A DNA stretch of 64,000 bases, taken from positions 1 through 64,000 of the forward strand of contig JAJNNX010000085.1 of assembly GCA_023159155.1 (NCBI GenBank). The letters run 5' to 3'. The notes under the pieces were generated by a model. That model did no database searches and was not told where the DNA came from. It saw only the letters and a program-made list of their open reading frames with translations. Source of the stretch: Ustulina deusta (Eukaryota; Ascomycota; Sordariomycetes; Xylariales; Xylariaceae). A program made the translations under genes and the position numbers. This document shows, piece by piece, positions 48,105 through 59,800 of the stretch. The first letter of the stretch is position 1. Each line of letters starts with the position of its first letter.

Positions 48105-49651
48105 GTTTACATTCGTACCAGTATCCTGGCCCGGGATATGCCGGTGCGGAATCGAGAACACTTTTCATATATAATTCTGATGGGTTAATAATATTGGTAT
48201 TGATATAGATACAGAGTAGAAGGTTTCTTGCACTGAATAATAAGGGATAATTATATAATGTAGAACACTAAAGGTCAAGAATCAAGTATAAAAAAAGGAT
48301 CAGGCCTGGTGATTCCAAACCCCGAACAACGCAATGTTAATCGTGAATCCGGATATATTGGATATGTATTTCCCTGTGGCCCCGCGAGACCCGGTTGAGC
48401 GCGTAGCACACTTAGATATCTCCATCTAATGACAACTTCCGAGTGTGTACATCCAACCAAGTCGAGATTCTTACTCAAGCTATGCGCAGATAATCTCGTC
48501 AACAATGAGAACTTCTATTCAGAGGGCGGAAAAAAAAAGAAGTATGGAATGAGCACTTCTGATTTCGACATGTTAACTCTAGCCAACTATAATATAAAAA
48601 AGCCTGAACTGACGGCTTACAGCGGCAGCTAGGAGTTATCCGCGAGTCAGTTTGTGTATAGAAGAGGGGCAGGTTTTCTCTACTCTGCAGACTTTGGCCA
48701 CAGGTTCTTCACTTGAAATGTCAGATTACAAGGGGGCGAAATTATAATTTCTTAGATAACATTTATACTGAATACGGAGGCACTATTCTATGTCTCCTTT
48801 ACGAATTAACCAATCACGGGGATCACGGTGGACGGGATGAAAATAAGAAGGATCCATTCCACGAGACTGTAATGAACACAGGCCTTGCTCTGTGATATCT
48901 GAACTATACGGCTCAATCCGAGGGTTGGGGCCTTACCGTGTCAATGACAGTTTAAGTTGCGTGGAGCAGGCTACATATGGTAATTGCCAGGTCTTCATAT
49001 TAGTCGGCTCCGACGTTGTGCTCATGACAGGCACAAGTAGGAATTGAGAGAAAGATTGTTTCACGACAGGAATCATGACTACCTCACTATTGCACCTGTC
49101 ATTTCCAAAGTTGCGGAAAATACCTACATAACGTCACCAAATCACTAGACTGGACTGTAGAAATTATATCGAATAAACGAATGTTGGCGTTTCATTATGG
49201 AATAGAATATAATACGTCGTCTCACAAGAGACGAAAAATAAAACCGCTAATCAAGTCTTTGTCGTCGTTGAGACAGGGCGCATCGGTCTTTTTCACTCTA
49301 TACAGTAGTAGCAGTTTTAACCCAGACCCGCCAAAACGCCATAAGCACAACAGACAAAGCCGGCAATGAAACTATAGAGTCAACAAGAACTAATGGGGAA
49401 TAAGTGCTGCGGCCAAACAAGTAATTGAACAATGCCAGTTTGGGAGACGGGGGGGATGCGTGATCCAAGTCCGAATCCAAGAGTGACAACAATACCACAC
49501 ACCCAACAAGTCAAAATTTCCAAAGCTCCCCAATTCAAACTCCTAGTCTCCTTATCTTTTCCCCGGTCGTAAATCTTCGTTGTCAAATAGCTTTTGGTAT
49601 TTCATGTCTCAGCTTTAGTTAAGTCGAGGGGGGTAAACAGTAATCGTGCCA
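48105..49651. other. Gene-free AT-leaning spacer before MPS1 3' end
   Basis: No joinable coding frame was found; frames of 60-76 codons are scattered on both strands without domain signal. It lies between a solo LTR and the MPS1 stop codon. Confidence 0.5.
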
Positions 49652-52434
49652 TCACTTTCCCTCAACAGACCTTGCGTCTTGTCCTATCGCCTTAGCAACG
49701 CTGCCCCAATATGCCTGCGGCCACACACTCAGGACCTCAGCTTCGGTGGGCATACGCTCACGGCACCTTGTGACCACACTCTGAATGATCCTACCAAGCA
49801 GCTCCTCGGTGATGGGTAAAGAGCCCTCCGGCGTCTCAATAGGGTATAGGAAAGGGTCGCTGGAGGCCAGAAGCTCCTCACAGGTTGGTCTAAGTCCGTG
49901 GTCGCGGTTCAGACATCGCTTCATTGTCCTCAGCAGACTTGGTGACACCGGAACCTCGCCGATGCCGCGATCGCGGAATTCAATATCATACTGCCAATTG
50001 ATGATAGCATGGCAACGAGCCATCTGATTCGGAATATGGCCAAACGGTGGCGTCCCGTATACCATTTGGAATAGGATACAGCCTAAACTCCAAATATCGC
50101 TGGCTTTACCCAACTTCATGAGTTTCGGACGCGTAGGATTGGTGCCGATCCTCCGGCCACCCGAATCTGCCATATTCCAATCGATCAGACTCTCCGGACT
50201 CATATAATTCGGTGTTCCAACTTGTGCCTCACGGTGCACATTGACCGTCTCTTCTGTCTGAATCGCATTGGCTATGCCAAAGTCGATAAGCTTGAGACGG
50301 CCTTTTACCAGCACAAAATTGGCTGGTTTAAGATCAGAGTGAACGATATCGTAGGCATGAACGGCGGCAAGACACTCAAGCATTTCTTGCCAGCAATAGC
50401 GTACAAAAACTGGGTCGAACTTGGCATTCTCCGGAGAAAATCTTTGCCGTAGGAGCGTATTAAGATCCAGCTCACCCATCTCCATCACCTATTCATCTTG
50501 GTTAGCATGGCCGTTGAGATGGGGGGAAATGTTGGACGGATATGACTCACCAGACTTAGAACTTGCTTTTCATCGTTCATTTCGTAGTCGATGAGAGTGA
50601 TCACTCGTTCGACTTTGGCTAGCTTCTTGAGAAGATCAATCTCCCCTTTGTAGCCTTTGACAGTATTCTCATCCGCATTTTCAATAGAAACACGTTTAAG
50701 TGCAAACATTTTGCCGTTGTCGGCAGCCACTCGGTAAACCTTGCCACTGCCTCCTCGGCCTAGAGAGTCTATACGGGTGTAGCACTTCCCATTGACCTTC
50801 ATATAATTCCGCCGTCTTGCTGCTTGAGACGTGGTAGCTGCGCCAGCGGTGGATGTGGCAGCGTCTAAAATGGACATCTTTGGCGGTGGCGGGGGAACTG
50901 TTCGGCGCGGTGTATTATGGCTGAGGGAACTCAATGGCTTTCTTTCGGGGGAAGCAACACGCAGAGCATTTGTGTCTGCACTAATAGGTCGAACGGTAGG
51001 CTTCGCGAAGTCTGTTTCTTGGAGCAAGCCGCCTGCTGGTTTCTCCCTCTTGAAGGTTGGCGGAGCTTCATTCTCTTGGTCATATCTTGAAGGCATATCT
51101 GGTCGTGGAGGTGGAACTCTATAGTGAGGGATTATAATCTCGTCCTTGCCAGGGGAATTTGTATAAGATTGTAAGCCTTGTTCCTTCACTTCGCCAGGCG
51201 ACGTTCGATACACACCGGCTCTTGCTAGGGACTTGGCACTAACAGGACTCCCAGAGGCAATACGGTCGGGTGCATAGTAAGAAGAAGCAAGGTTGTCCAC
51301 GGGTTCCAGGTCAATGAGGTCATGCGGATGCTGGCCGTCAGGATCCTGGCTAGGAGGGATATTGCCTTCGTTTTCTGCATCTTCTTCACTCTGTCTCCTA
51401 CGGCCCCGACGAGCTGGCCCACTGAGAAAGCTCCCGGGAACTTTGCCCACTCTCTTGACTCGCATGGAGCTCTGGAGCGCCTGATTCTCGTCATTCCGGG
51501 CTCGAGAACCGTTGGAGCCTAGACGTGAAACGCTCCCAATATTTGATTCTGGTTGCTGACGAGAAGCAGTCTGTGGTTCGTCTGGCATATCGTTGTCACC
51601 TCCGTGAGAGGCAGAGTCCGCCCTCTTCGAGGATATCGCAGAGCCAGTCGATCTACCCCTACTGCCCGATGACCCCACTGCTATCCTGACCACACGGCTC
51701 TGCTGGCCTGGGGTGCTAATTTCCCTATCCTTGATTTCGGAAATATTAGCTTTCTCCTCAACACTACTGCCTCTACTTGGAGGTCGGGTTCGGCTTTGTG
51801 TTGCGGATGTTGACAATGATGAAGATGCAGATGTCGAAGTCGATCGCCTCTTAGCAGTCTTAAATTGCGAGGCAACAGACACCGCAGATCCCTGTGATGC
51901 CGTACTCAATCGCACAACTCTCTTGCGGACTGGACTGGCGTCTTTACTCGTCTGGCTCCGGGCTGGAGAAGATTGCCGGGTGGGTGGCTGCGCACTGGTC
52001 GCACGAGTATGGCGCCTCTCTTCGCCAAAAGACGCCACCGAAGCACTGAGGACACTGCGTCGCTTCATGGGCTTCTGTTGTTCGGGCTGCACAGGTGGCG
52101 ACGACGGCCGGTGGCTCTGAGCTCGGGTCCGGACACGGCCATATTCCTTCTCGGGTTCGTCTCCACCATCATTTAAGAGCGCTTTTGTGAGAGCACTGAG
52201 CTTCATAGGCACAGGGATCTCATCATCGGAGCTATCGCCTGCGGGCTGCGAGTGCGAGTGCGACTGAGGCTGAACCGACACGTGGGCGGCTGGCACTGGG
52301 TTTGATTCGGCGCGACTAAGTTGTGACCGCGATGTATTTCTTCTTAAACCGGATCGTAACGATGATTTCCTCGTCAGAACTGCCGACTGCCTAGCACCGG
52401 GGCTGGCGGGCGAGGGCGATGCGGTGGTCATCAT
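49652..52434 (-). CDS. MPS1: Mps1/TTK spindle checkpoint kinase
   Basis: Two exons (52434-50551 and 50488-49652) joined by a 62-nt phase-0 intron inside the kinase domain give 906 residues. Residues 1-540 are Ser/Arg/Pro-rich and disordered, as usual for Mps1. The kinase domain starts near 545: LGRGGSGKVYRV (Gly loop), ALKRV (Lys about 580), HSDLKPANF (catalytic loop with the Mps1-type HSD, Asp about 680), LIDFGIAN (DFG Asp about 697) and GTPNYMSPES. All catalytic residues are present. Mps1 phosphorylates kinetochore and spindle-pole proteins in the spindle assembly checkpoint. The second Met at 52431 is an equally good start. Confidence 0.94.
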
Positions 52435-53424
52435 GGTTGGGGCTGTGTTGTTTATCTGGCGGATTGGATATGTTGGGTTGGATGCAAGCGACCTGGTTTA
52501 GCGTGTTGAATTGGCAATCCGGAGGGCAATTGTATCGATCTAGAGAATGTTCTACGCGTCCAAGTCGTCCATGGTCCCAGAAAAGGTCATAGGGCTGATG
52601 CCGAAATTGCCAACGATGCAGGCCGCGAAGGTGAAGATGCAGTGTTTGTGCTGACCCGAGGGAGAAGTTCGTGCTGTGTCCTTGTATCCCCACATTAGCT
52701 TTCTTGGCGCATTTCCCCTGTTTCTCTGTTGGTCGGGCAACGGCTGTGCAGCGTCCCCTCCAACCCCACAGCATGGTTGTTCCAACCAATCAGTACGGAG
52801 TTTAACCTTGACCCGCTCAAAGTCAATTTTATGAATATTATGCACTCGACCGTGTCCCAGGTGCTCGGTTTGAATTTCACTTCCATCATTTTTTGTCGAT
52901 TTATATCCCCCATTCAAGTTGACATGGAAGAAATAAATATTTTATGTGCAGCCCAGAGGTGCATCTAGATTAGTAGACATAGTAACGGTTGAAGTCGCAT
53001 GTGCTCCTTCTTGCCCGGCTACCCAGAAATAGTGGAAATCGTCTTGCCGTAAACATGAGTGCGCGTGTTAATGACCCTCCATAAACACGTTTCCCAAGCG
53101 CCAGTCACGGTGTTCAATCTTGAGTAAGTTGACTACGATGCAGCTCTCACCTTCTTTCCTTAATAGGGCGATACGATTACTTCACTTACAGCACTGGCTA
53201 TTTCGAATTTTCGGAATCAGTGATGATCACGGAACTTGGAGAAGCAGGACCACATATATTTGCCTTAACCGATTCTAGATATCGCATCTGACTCCGGCGT
53301 CCCTGAGTGTGATCAAACGCAAACCCTCCCACGCCAGATGCCATGCAAGACCGTCGGAGACCATTTTTGTGCCAGTTCCCCAAAATCACGTAACTTCCTT
53401 GCCATGATTGGTAATATAGGAAGC
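52435..53424. other. Spacer between MPS1 and RPP2
   Basis: About 990 bp with the MPS1 promoter and the RPP2 3' UTR. Overlapping frames of 70-130 codons on the minus strand (52391-52917) have no domain signal and do not join MPS1. Confidence 0.5.
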
Positions 53425-53873
53425 TTAGTCGAAGAGACCGAAACCCATATCGTCGTCGGACTCCTCCTTCTCTGCCGCAATTGTCAGCGTACATGTAGTG
53501 CAGCGTGGTGGGTGATGGAAGCGTACCCTCTTCCTTCTCCTCTTCCTTCTCTTCGGCAGCAGCAGCACCACCGGCAGCGGCACCACCGGCGGCGGCAGCA
53601 CCACCAGCACCGCCGCTTGGGACGGAGGCGAGCTTAGAGGAACCCTCGGCGATCAGCTACAAAACCATTGTCAATCATAAACCCCCATCGTATGTATCAG
53701 CCACATAGTCGCACCTCGTTGACGTCCTTGCCCTTGAGCTCGGAGATGAGAGTCGCTAGGCGGTCGTCATCGGCCTCAATACCGACGGAGTCGAGGACCT
53801 TCTTGATGTCCTTAGCCGAAGGCGAGGCGTTGCCAGCAAGGCCGAGGAGGAGGTAAGCTGCGAGGTGCTTCAT
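53425..53873 (-). CDS. RPP2: 60S acidic ribosomal stalk protein P2
   Basis: Three exons (53873-53715, 53656-53527, 53471-53425) give 111 residues, the normal length. It forms the ribosomal stalk with P0/P1 and recruits elongation factors. The N-terminal dimerisation domain starts [15 protein letters not shown] and has [17 protein letters not shown]. An Ala/Gly-rich hinge follows, then a Glu/Lys-rich stretch and the conserved end [11 protein letters not shown]. Exon 3 (47 nt) carries that last motif. A 5' UTR intron is likely (GTAAGTCGAC at about 53991 down to the CCAG at about 53909). Confidence 0.96.
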
Positions 53874-54765
53874 TTTCGTAGTTGGTACTATTCCTCGAGG
53901 TTCTGGTTAGATTGGCGCAATCTCAGAGAGCAGGGCGGACGGCCTCAACTATAGCGAGTTGAGACTGGACAGTTGTGTCGACTTACGATGTGTAGAACAC
54001 GAGAAATCAATCGATTTAACCGCGAGATTGGGCGGAGACTGAGCCTTCGAGTTCTCTGGAGATGTTCGGTGTGACTAGGTTGAAGGTGGGATGTGGAATT
54101 TGCGATCTGAAAAGTTACCATAAACCGCTGGTCTTTTTGCGTCGGGGCATAATTCGTGGGTTTGATGTGGGGTCGGTATGCGGCTATCCCACTTTCAGAT
54201 CACCTGATTAGGGTCGCTGGCTGATGTCTGCAGTCATGTCAATGTATACTACTAACTACTACTAGGTACCTACCGGTAGTACGTACCTAGGTAGCTTAGG
54301 TAATCGGTGAGGCTCGTCTGTGGCGGCGGTGTGGCGACGAATCACAAAATGCCCAATGACGTCGCGTGTCTCCAGCCACAGCTAGCGCCATCAGCCGAGA
54401 CCGAGACCCAGACAGACAGCACGAGACCTCTTATCTGATTATGAGGTTTCCTTGCGCAACCTTGACTTTTCGACCAGCTTCTTTGTTTGCTTTTGGGCTC
54501 GTGCACGCCCCCCTCCGCATCCGTCCCCCGATCAGTGGCAGAGCTCAGCGGCCGTCTACTGGGGTCCAGAGCCCTTTATTTATTCTATGCTTACGTCCCT
54601 GCTTCTTTCGCACTTGATCACCTTCTTGGAGGCCACATCACATCCGGACCCAGCCCACCACCAACTCATGACTCCTCAGGCCCACGACCACCTCTGACGG
54701 CCATCGGCTTTGCTCGCGAACCAACGATTCTCCTGTGTCGTCCCATCTAAACCGAGCCCGTCACC
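53874..54765. promoter_or_regulatory. Divergent region RPP2 / SPT2
   Basis: About 890 bp. It includes the probable RPP2 5' UTR intron and a cluster of TAGGTACCTACCGG and GTACGTACCTAGGTAGC words at 54264-54298. No additional gene was found; plus frames at 54366-54750 lie in the SPT2 5' flank without domain signal. Confidence 0.5.
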
Positions 54766-56123
54766 ATGCCCGTACGTATGACTGCATTTCTCTCTGGCCG
54801 TTTGCTGTGCTGAGCCCGCTCGTGCTAACCCGGCTGCGAAATTAGATCGGCGACCTCCTCGCAGAGATATCCGGCGGGCAGCCGTCATCCGCCCCATCTC
54901 CCAAATCGGCAGCGCCATCGGGCATCAAGCGAAAGGCCGAGGATGGCTCGAACGGCACAACATCTACAAAGCTCACAAAGGCAAGACAGCCTGATGGATC
55001 TTACTCAACTAGTAAGGTGACCCGTGATGCGGAAGGCCGAGTTGTAGAGCGGTCGTACTCAGTATCGCGACCAGTGAAAGCTGCTGGCTCCGGCCACGCC
55101 GCCTCAATACATTCCTCCACTCTTCCTCACCGCACCAGTTCGCCCTCGACCAACGGACGCTACGAGCCGTCTACGTCTACTAGTCAGCGCACAGCCTCGG
55201 TCTCGAACGCCAAGTTGCCTGCTACGTCCTCCGACACTACGCGGCCGAAACGCCCTTCAGAAGTAGCTAGTCGTCCGAAGCTGAACCAGCCTGCGTTGAA
55301 TACTACCAAAGTGGCCCCATCCAAACCTTCTCCTACTACTCCGACTCTATCGCATCCATCGCGAGCACCTAAAAAGGGCTCATTCCAAGAGATAATGGCA
55401 CGTGGGGCGAAAGCTCAAGAGGTTATGGGAAAAGTTGGTATGATTCAACACAAATCAACCGATAAAGCTACGACGAAGAAAGAACGTGAAACTGCCAAGC
55501 CAGAGCAAAAGAACGGCATAGGCTCGGGTGCTAAGGGAAAGATGGGTACATCGTACGCCGGAACCGGGCGACCTTCTGGCACGCCAGGGCGTGATAACGG
55601 GCCTACAGGGCCATCAGCACGTACGGTGTCACGAAATGGTCCCACAAAGGACGCAAAGACAGGTGGCAAGTTGAAACCGGCTTCTGCAGCAAATGACGTT
55701 CCCGAGAAGAAGGTGAAGAAATCCGCAACCGCAACAACTGGTTATGCGGGGACCGCACGCCCCCGTCCGGGAGCTGCGGCCAATAAGGGCCCGTCTCCTA
55801 GAGGTGACCAGCGTCCTAGACATGGTGGACTTCTTGAACCTCCACGAATGAGCCGCCGTAGTAAATATGAAGATGAGTACGACGAGGAGCTAGACGACTT
55901 TATCGATTATGATGAAGAAGAAGAACAGGCTGTGGGTCCGCGGTATGACTACGACTCTGCTGGGTCAAGTGATATGGAAGCCGGGATGTCGGATATCGAT
56001 ACGGAGGAGAGAAGGGCTGAGCTGTATGCACGTGAGGAGGACAAACGCGAACAGGCCTTAGAAGAGAAACTGAAAAAAGAAAAAGAAGAGCGGAAGCGAC
56101 GATGGACACAAGGAGGGCGATAA
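54766..56123 (+). CDS. SPT2: SPT2 chromatin protein
   Basis: Two exons give 427 residues. Exon 1 is only ATGCCC (54766-54771), followed by a 74-nt intron and exon 2 from 54846, so the open frame alone would miss the true start MPIGDLLAEISGG. The long middle is disordered, Ser/Thr/Pro/Lys-rich, with repeated GTSYAGTGRP / TGYAGTARPR motifs. The C-terminal SPT2 domain has RHGGLLEPPRMSRR, an acidic helix DEYDEELDDFIDYDEEEE, and a final charged coiled coil ending KEKEERKRRW. Spt2 binds H3-H4 and affects transcription elongation and cryptic initiation. Confidence 0.92.
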
Positions 56124-58161
56124 TGCTGTGGCGAAACCTACCTAGTACACGACTCACGAACATCTATCTTTCGGCGGCGTACGGCTGTGAGGGAGCGCTA
56201 CGGTGAATTATACCATATCCGCATCGTTTCATTCCTCTGATAGAGCGCTATATTGCATGAAACCCGGCGTTCGGGAGAGTTCATACCGGGCAACCATTGT
56301 CTCTTGGAAAGGTCAAAGAGCTTTTGTCTCAAGCATGTTTCAAATGGCGTTTGTGGATACATGGTCGGCGGACTGGGTGTCTTTCGCAACTTTTGCATGG
56401 CGTTTTTACTAAAAGACTGGAAATTTGTACATTGAATAATTTATCTCGCCACTTGATTGGCCCTGCAAGAGCGACATTTGAGTGCAACTGCCCCTATATT
56501 GGAGCCATATTCTATCCCAGGTTCCTTGTTATTCGGAAGACTGAATAGGGGATAAGCACTGCTTGTTTAGGTGGGTGTTCCGTTTCGCTGTCACATCTGT
56601 CACGTGCCTTGGATGACTACACCCGGCTATGAACACGCTCACTACCTTTGCCACCAGCGATGAAATCTTGGTTTGAATTTAGGAATGATTGCCTAGACAT
56701 TAATTTGGACAAGCCTCCCATACTGAATCACGTGTATATATATATAATATGAGACCAATGTTATTGATTAAGCCTAAGCCATGTACACATGTTCGCCTAG
56801 GCCTTCGCGAGGGAATGAAGAGAGGGAAAGGTCAGATGGGGACAAATCTAGTGATGATGATATTAACAAATAGAATTGCAGTCTAGTTCTCGCGGGAATA
56901 ATCTTTTTCTCGAGGATACGCAGGAAAGTCCAGTGTTTGCCGACATGTTCCTAGCAACAGTGAATTCGAACATCCTAAAAGTTTCTTGACAGTGCATTAC
57001 ATTCCATTACGTCTTGATAACTAGACTATATTTTACTGCAGTTTCTTATCATGCCCTGGTTGGAATCTTGCCGTGGAGCCTAGCTATTCTGCAGTCTGTA
57101 GTCTGTCCAACACTCCGGCCCGGAGTCAGGCCACTAGGCCTCCCCCTATCTAGCAGGTCAAGCACCAAACCCTGGCAGGCCATTTTATAGCCTGTGGTTT
57201 ATTAGGAATTACTGTCTGTCCAGGGGTTGAACCCCCTAATCCCGAATTCGCAACCGCAGCGCGTAGAGTAGCTAGGCTGTGTTTTGTATCATCCACAATT
57301 GTCATTATTTACTTTTTTTCAAAAATTCTACACAGCCTGATACTATTCTTTCTTTCTTTCTTGTCTTTTATGATGACATTGAGGTAGCCCCCATGATATC
57401 ATAGAAATGTACCCTTGCAAAACAATATGTACAAAGCAACAGCGTGTTGTTTTGGGACACTAGAGTTGATCTGTTTTCGTCAAGTATTTCAATAGTAAAT
57501 TACCCATTTCGTACAAGACCAGCAGAAATAGTACCAGATATAGTAATGCCATAAAAAAAAGTACCGTCTCCCTCTATCGGCGCTTCGCTAATTATTCAAG
57601 AGGATGCAGCCGGTTTACAGAGGACAAATTGTTGTTGCTATGTAGTCAGTGTTCAGTGGTGTATATTGTTGATCCTATTTCAGCGTGCTGTAGAAGACCA
57701 TAGCCTCTATGTTACCTAGTAGACTACCTGATTCCATATCCGATGCTTTCAGCTGCTCAAACCTGGAGATGCCTCTACCACTGAATCAATTGGTCATATG
57801 GCCACATTCATGACTCGACTGACATGTAAGATATCATGTTTAGGTACCTCGGTACTCCTTCCCAAATATTGAATGAAGAAAAAACTATTAGACGGTTTGT
57901 GGGTGCCTAGGTTACGCCTTTAGTACCGCTATCGGAGAGGGGGACTGTTCTGAGTCTATTCACACACACCCACATAACTAATTTAATATTCACTGCCCCA
58001 AAAGCTGCATTGTCCCTAAAAACCTTTTCTCCTCAAGGATTCAACAAGCACTTCCTTTCTTTCTGGCATTGCCAGATAGGTTATCTTGCTTGGCTTTCGC
58101 CTCTCACATCAGCCTTCTCCTCTTCTTGATCCCTTCCTGCACCCATCCCACCCACGCAACC
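56124..58161. other. 2-kb gene-free spacer
   Basis: No joinable coding frame was found. Visible items are a TATATATATAATATGAG stretch (56738-56754), a short hairpin GGGGTTGAACCCC at 57223-57235 inside an unassigned GC-rich patch (about 57100-57290), a (CTTT)n tract near 57345-57360 and a CACACACACC tract at 57961-57971. Confidence 0.5.
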
Positions 58162-58661
58162 ATGGACAACAAATCCGCTCCTCATCAGGAGCCGGGACTT
58201 ACGATGGATCGCCCTCAGCAGTCTGACGGCAACGGGACTGAAAGCCCAGGACACCAGGTCAACCAGAACATGCGCCCCCGAGAAGAGGCCGAGCTCGAGG
58301 AGAGTAAGCTTGACTACGAAGTCCGCGTTACCCCCGAATTCCTCCAGAAGTTCAACGAGGAGAACCACGCCGGCCGAATCCCGCCCGACCCCAGCGTCTT
58401 GCCCGCCAAATTCCTCTGCATCCACTGCAACATGATCGTCGGGCGGAAGAAGGACGCCTCTCCCTTCGATTGCTAGAGTACGTATTACCAAAAGCGGGGG
58501 CAACCCAGAACCGCAAAACCCCCCCGGCCAGAGCACCCACCAACTAAATAGAAACTGCCTCCCTTTATACTAAAACTTTGGCAGAGCACGAGGGAGTCCT
58601 CCAAAAGCCGGGCAAGATGATCATGCGAGGGTCGCGTTTCAGCGCCGGGGATTACGAGATG

Positions 58662-58705
<44 letters not shown>

Positions 58706-58940
58706 CGTGCTGAGATGGAGCTGCTGTGACCGACGGGAAGACGAGGTGCCGCGCGCGGATTGGTGGAACGTCAAGTTCAGCCGAGGCGACCCGAAGTTGA
58801 GGGAGGGGGTCCGCGACCCGCCGAAGCCTCCCTGCCCGCCGACCTTTCACGAGCACGAGAAGGGCGCCGCGGGATGGCCTGGCTGGTTTCAATCCGTGGA
58901 CGGCAAGGTTTCTAAGTACGAGTGGCGGGGAAACTATTAG
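58162..58940 (+). pseudogene. CHORD-like zinc protein gene with in-frame TAG
   Basis: Exon 1 (58162-58477) encodes a charged region and CIHCNMIVGRKKDASPFDC. A 107-nt intron (58478-58584, GTACGT...GGCAG) leads to exon 2 (58585-58940) with HEGVLQKPG, a run of 13 Asp, and LRWSCCDRRED. Together C-x2-C, C-x2-H-x-G and W-S-C-C resemble a diverged CHORD zinc domain. The codon right after the SPFDC cysteine is TAG (58474-58476), so as read the product stops at 104 residues and the second half is lost. CAG to TAG would restore the C-x2-H spacing. It may be a recent nonsense allele, a sequence error, or a gene that really ends there. The start ATGG at 58162 has good context; 58069 is an upstream alternative. 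Confidence 0.5.
58664..58702 (+). repeat. (GAC)13 triplet repeat coding poly-Asp
   Basis: A perfect GAC run within exon 2 of the CHORD-like gene encodes 13 Asp in a row. It is probably length-variable. Confidence 0.9.
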
Positions 58941-59800
58941 TTGCACGAATTGCCCGTGTAACAATCGGACGTATCCTTTGAGCCTGGTGGTGCTTCATCG
59001 GAACTAGCTCGACGCCGTGTGGAATGGTACGATGGGGGTAGGGTCTTGATATGTTGGACCCCCTTGGCTGTGAAGTCGAGGTATAATTCATGTTTCGAGG
59101 CTGGTTCGAAATCTCCGGGCCATGTGGTCTAAACTAGTTTAGAGGATATCTCCAATGTCGTCCGGCACTGAATTCTGTTCGAGTACGAGAGGGCATTTAC
59201 CACGAAAGCGCACAAGTCAAATCTTCCTGTTGAGGATATGCTGCAGCTAGCCGAAGTGGTAGCCATGCTTGTAAAATAGCAGCGGGCTATGAAAGACCAC
59301 CCAATAATGAAACTTCATCATACTATTCCCATTTCTATTCCCATGCGAAAATCGTGCTTTCATCATTGAACTAATACATGTACGTGCTTCTTCGAATCTC
59401 TCAACAGAGACAAAAACAGGTTAACAAGCCGCAATGTCACATGGATAAAGACTTAGAGGAACAGGGAGAGACCAAACGTTCACTAGACGTAATATATCAA
59501 GTAGGCGATGCTCAGTAGCATACCGGGAAAGCATGTAGCAAGCATAGATCGGTGAGCACATCTCAATGAACCCACAGTCTACCATAAGGGTCACCATATA
59601 TATATGGGATCTGGTACAACATGATAAAACTTTTGCTCCCAACTCCACCGCAAGCCGGTCGTGAGTAAATGGCGAAAAGTCAGCGAAAAGCAATATCCAT
59701 TTCCAGATGCAGCGAACATAAATATCTGACCAGAAAGTCGATCTTCTAGCCGAAGGAGATGCTCGCGGGATAAATTCGGTAACTAGCGAGGCCGAATATC
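58941..59800. other. Convergent spacer before PARP 3' end
   Basis: 860 bp with the two 3' flanks. A 90-codon minus frame (59421-59693) has no domain signal and no link to PARP. Confidence 0.5.

Noticed and set aside
52391..52917. Minus frames upstream of MPS1
   Set aside because: They do not splice into MPS1 in frame and show no domain; probably promoter/5' UTR.
54366..54750. Three plus frames upstream of SPT2
   Set aside because: They overlap each other in all three frames, have no domain, and sit in the SPT2 5' flank.
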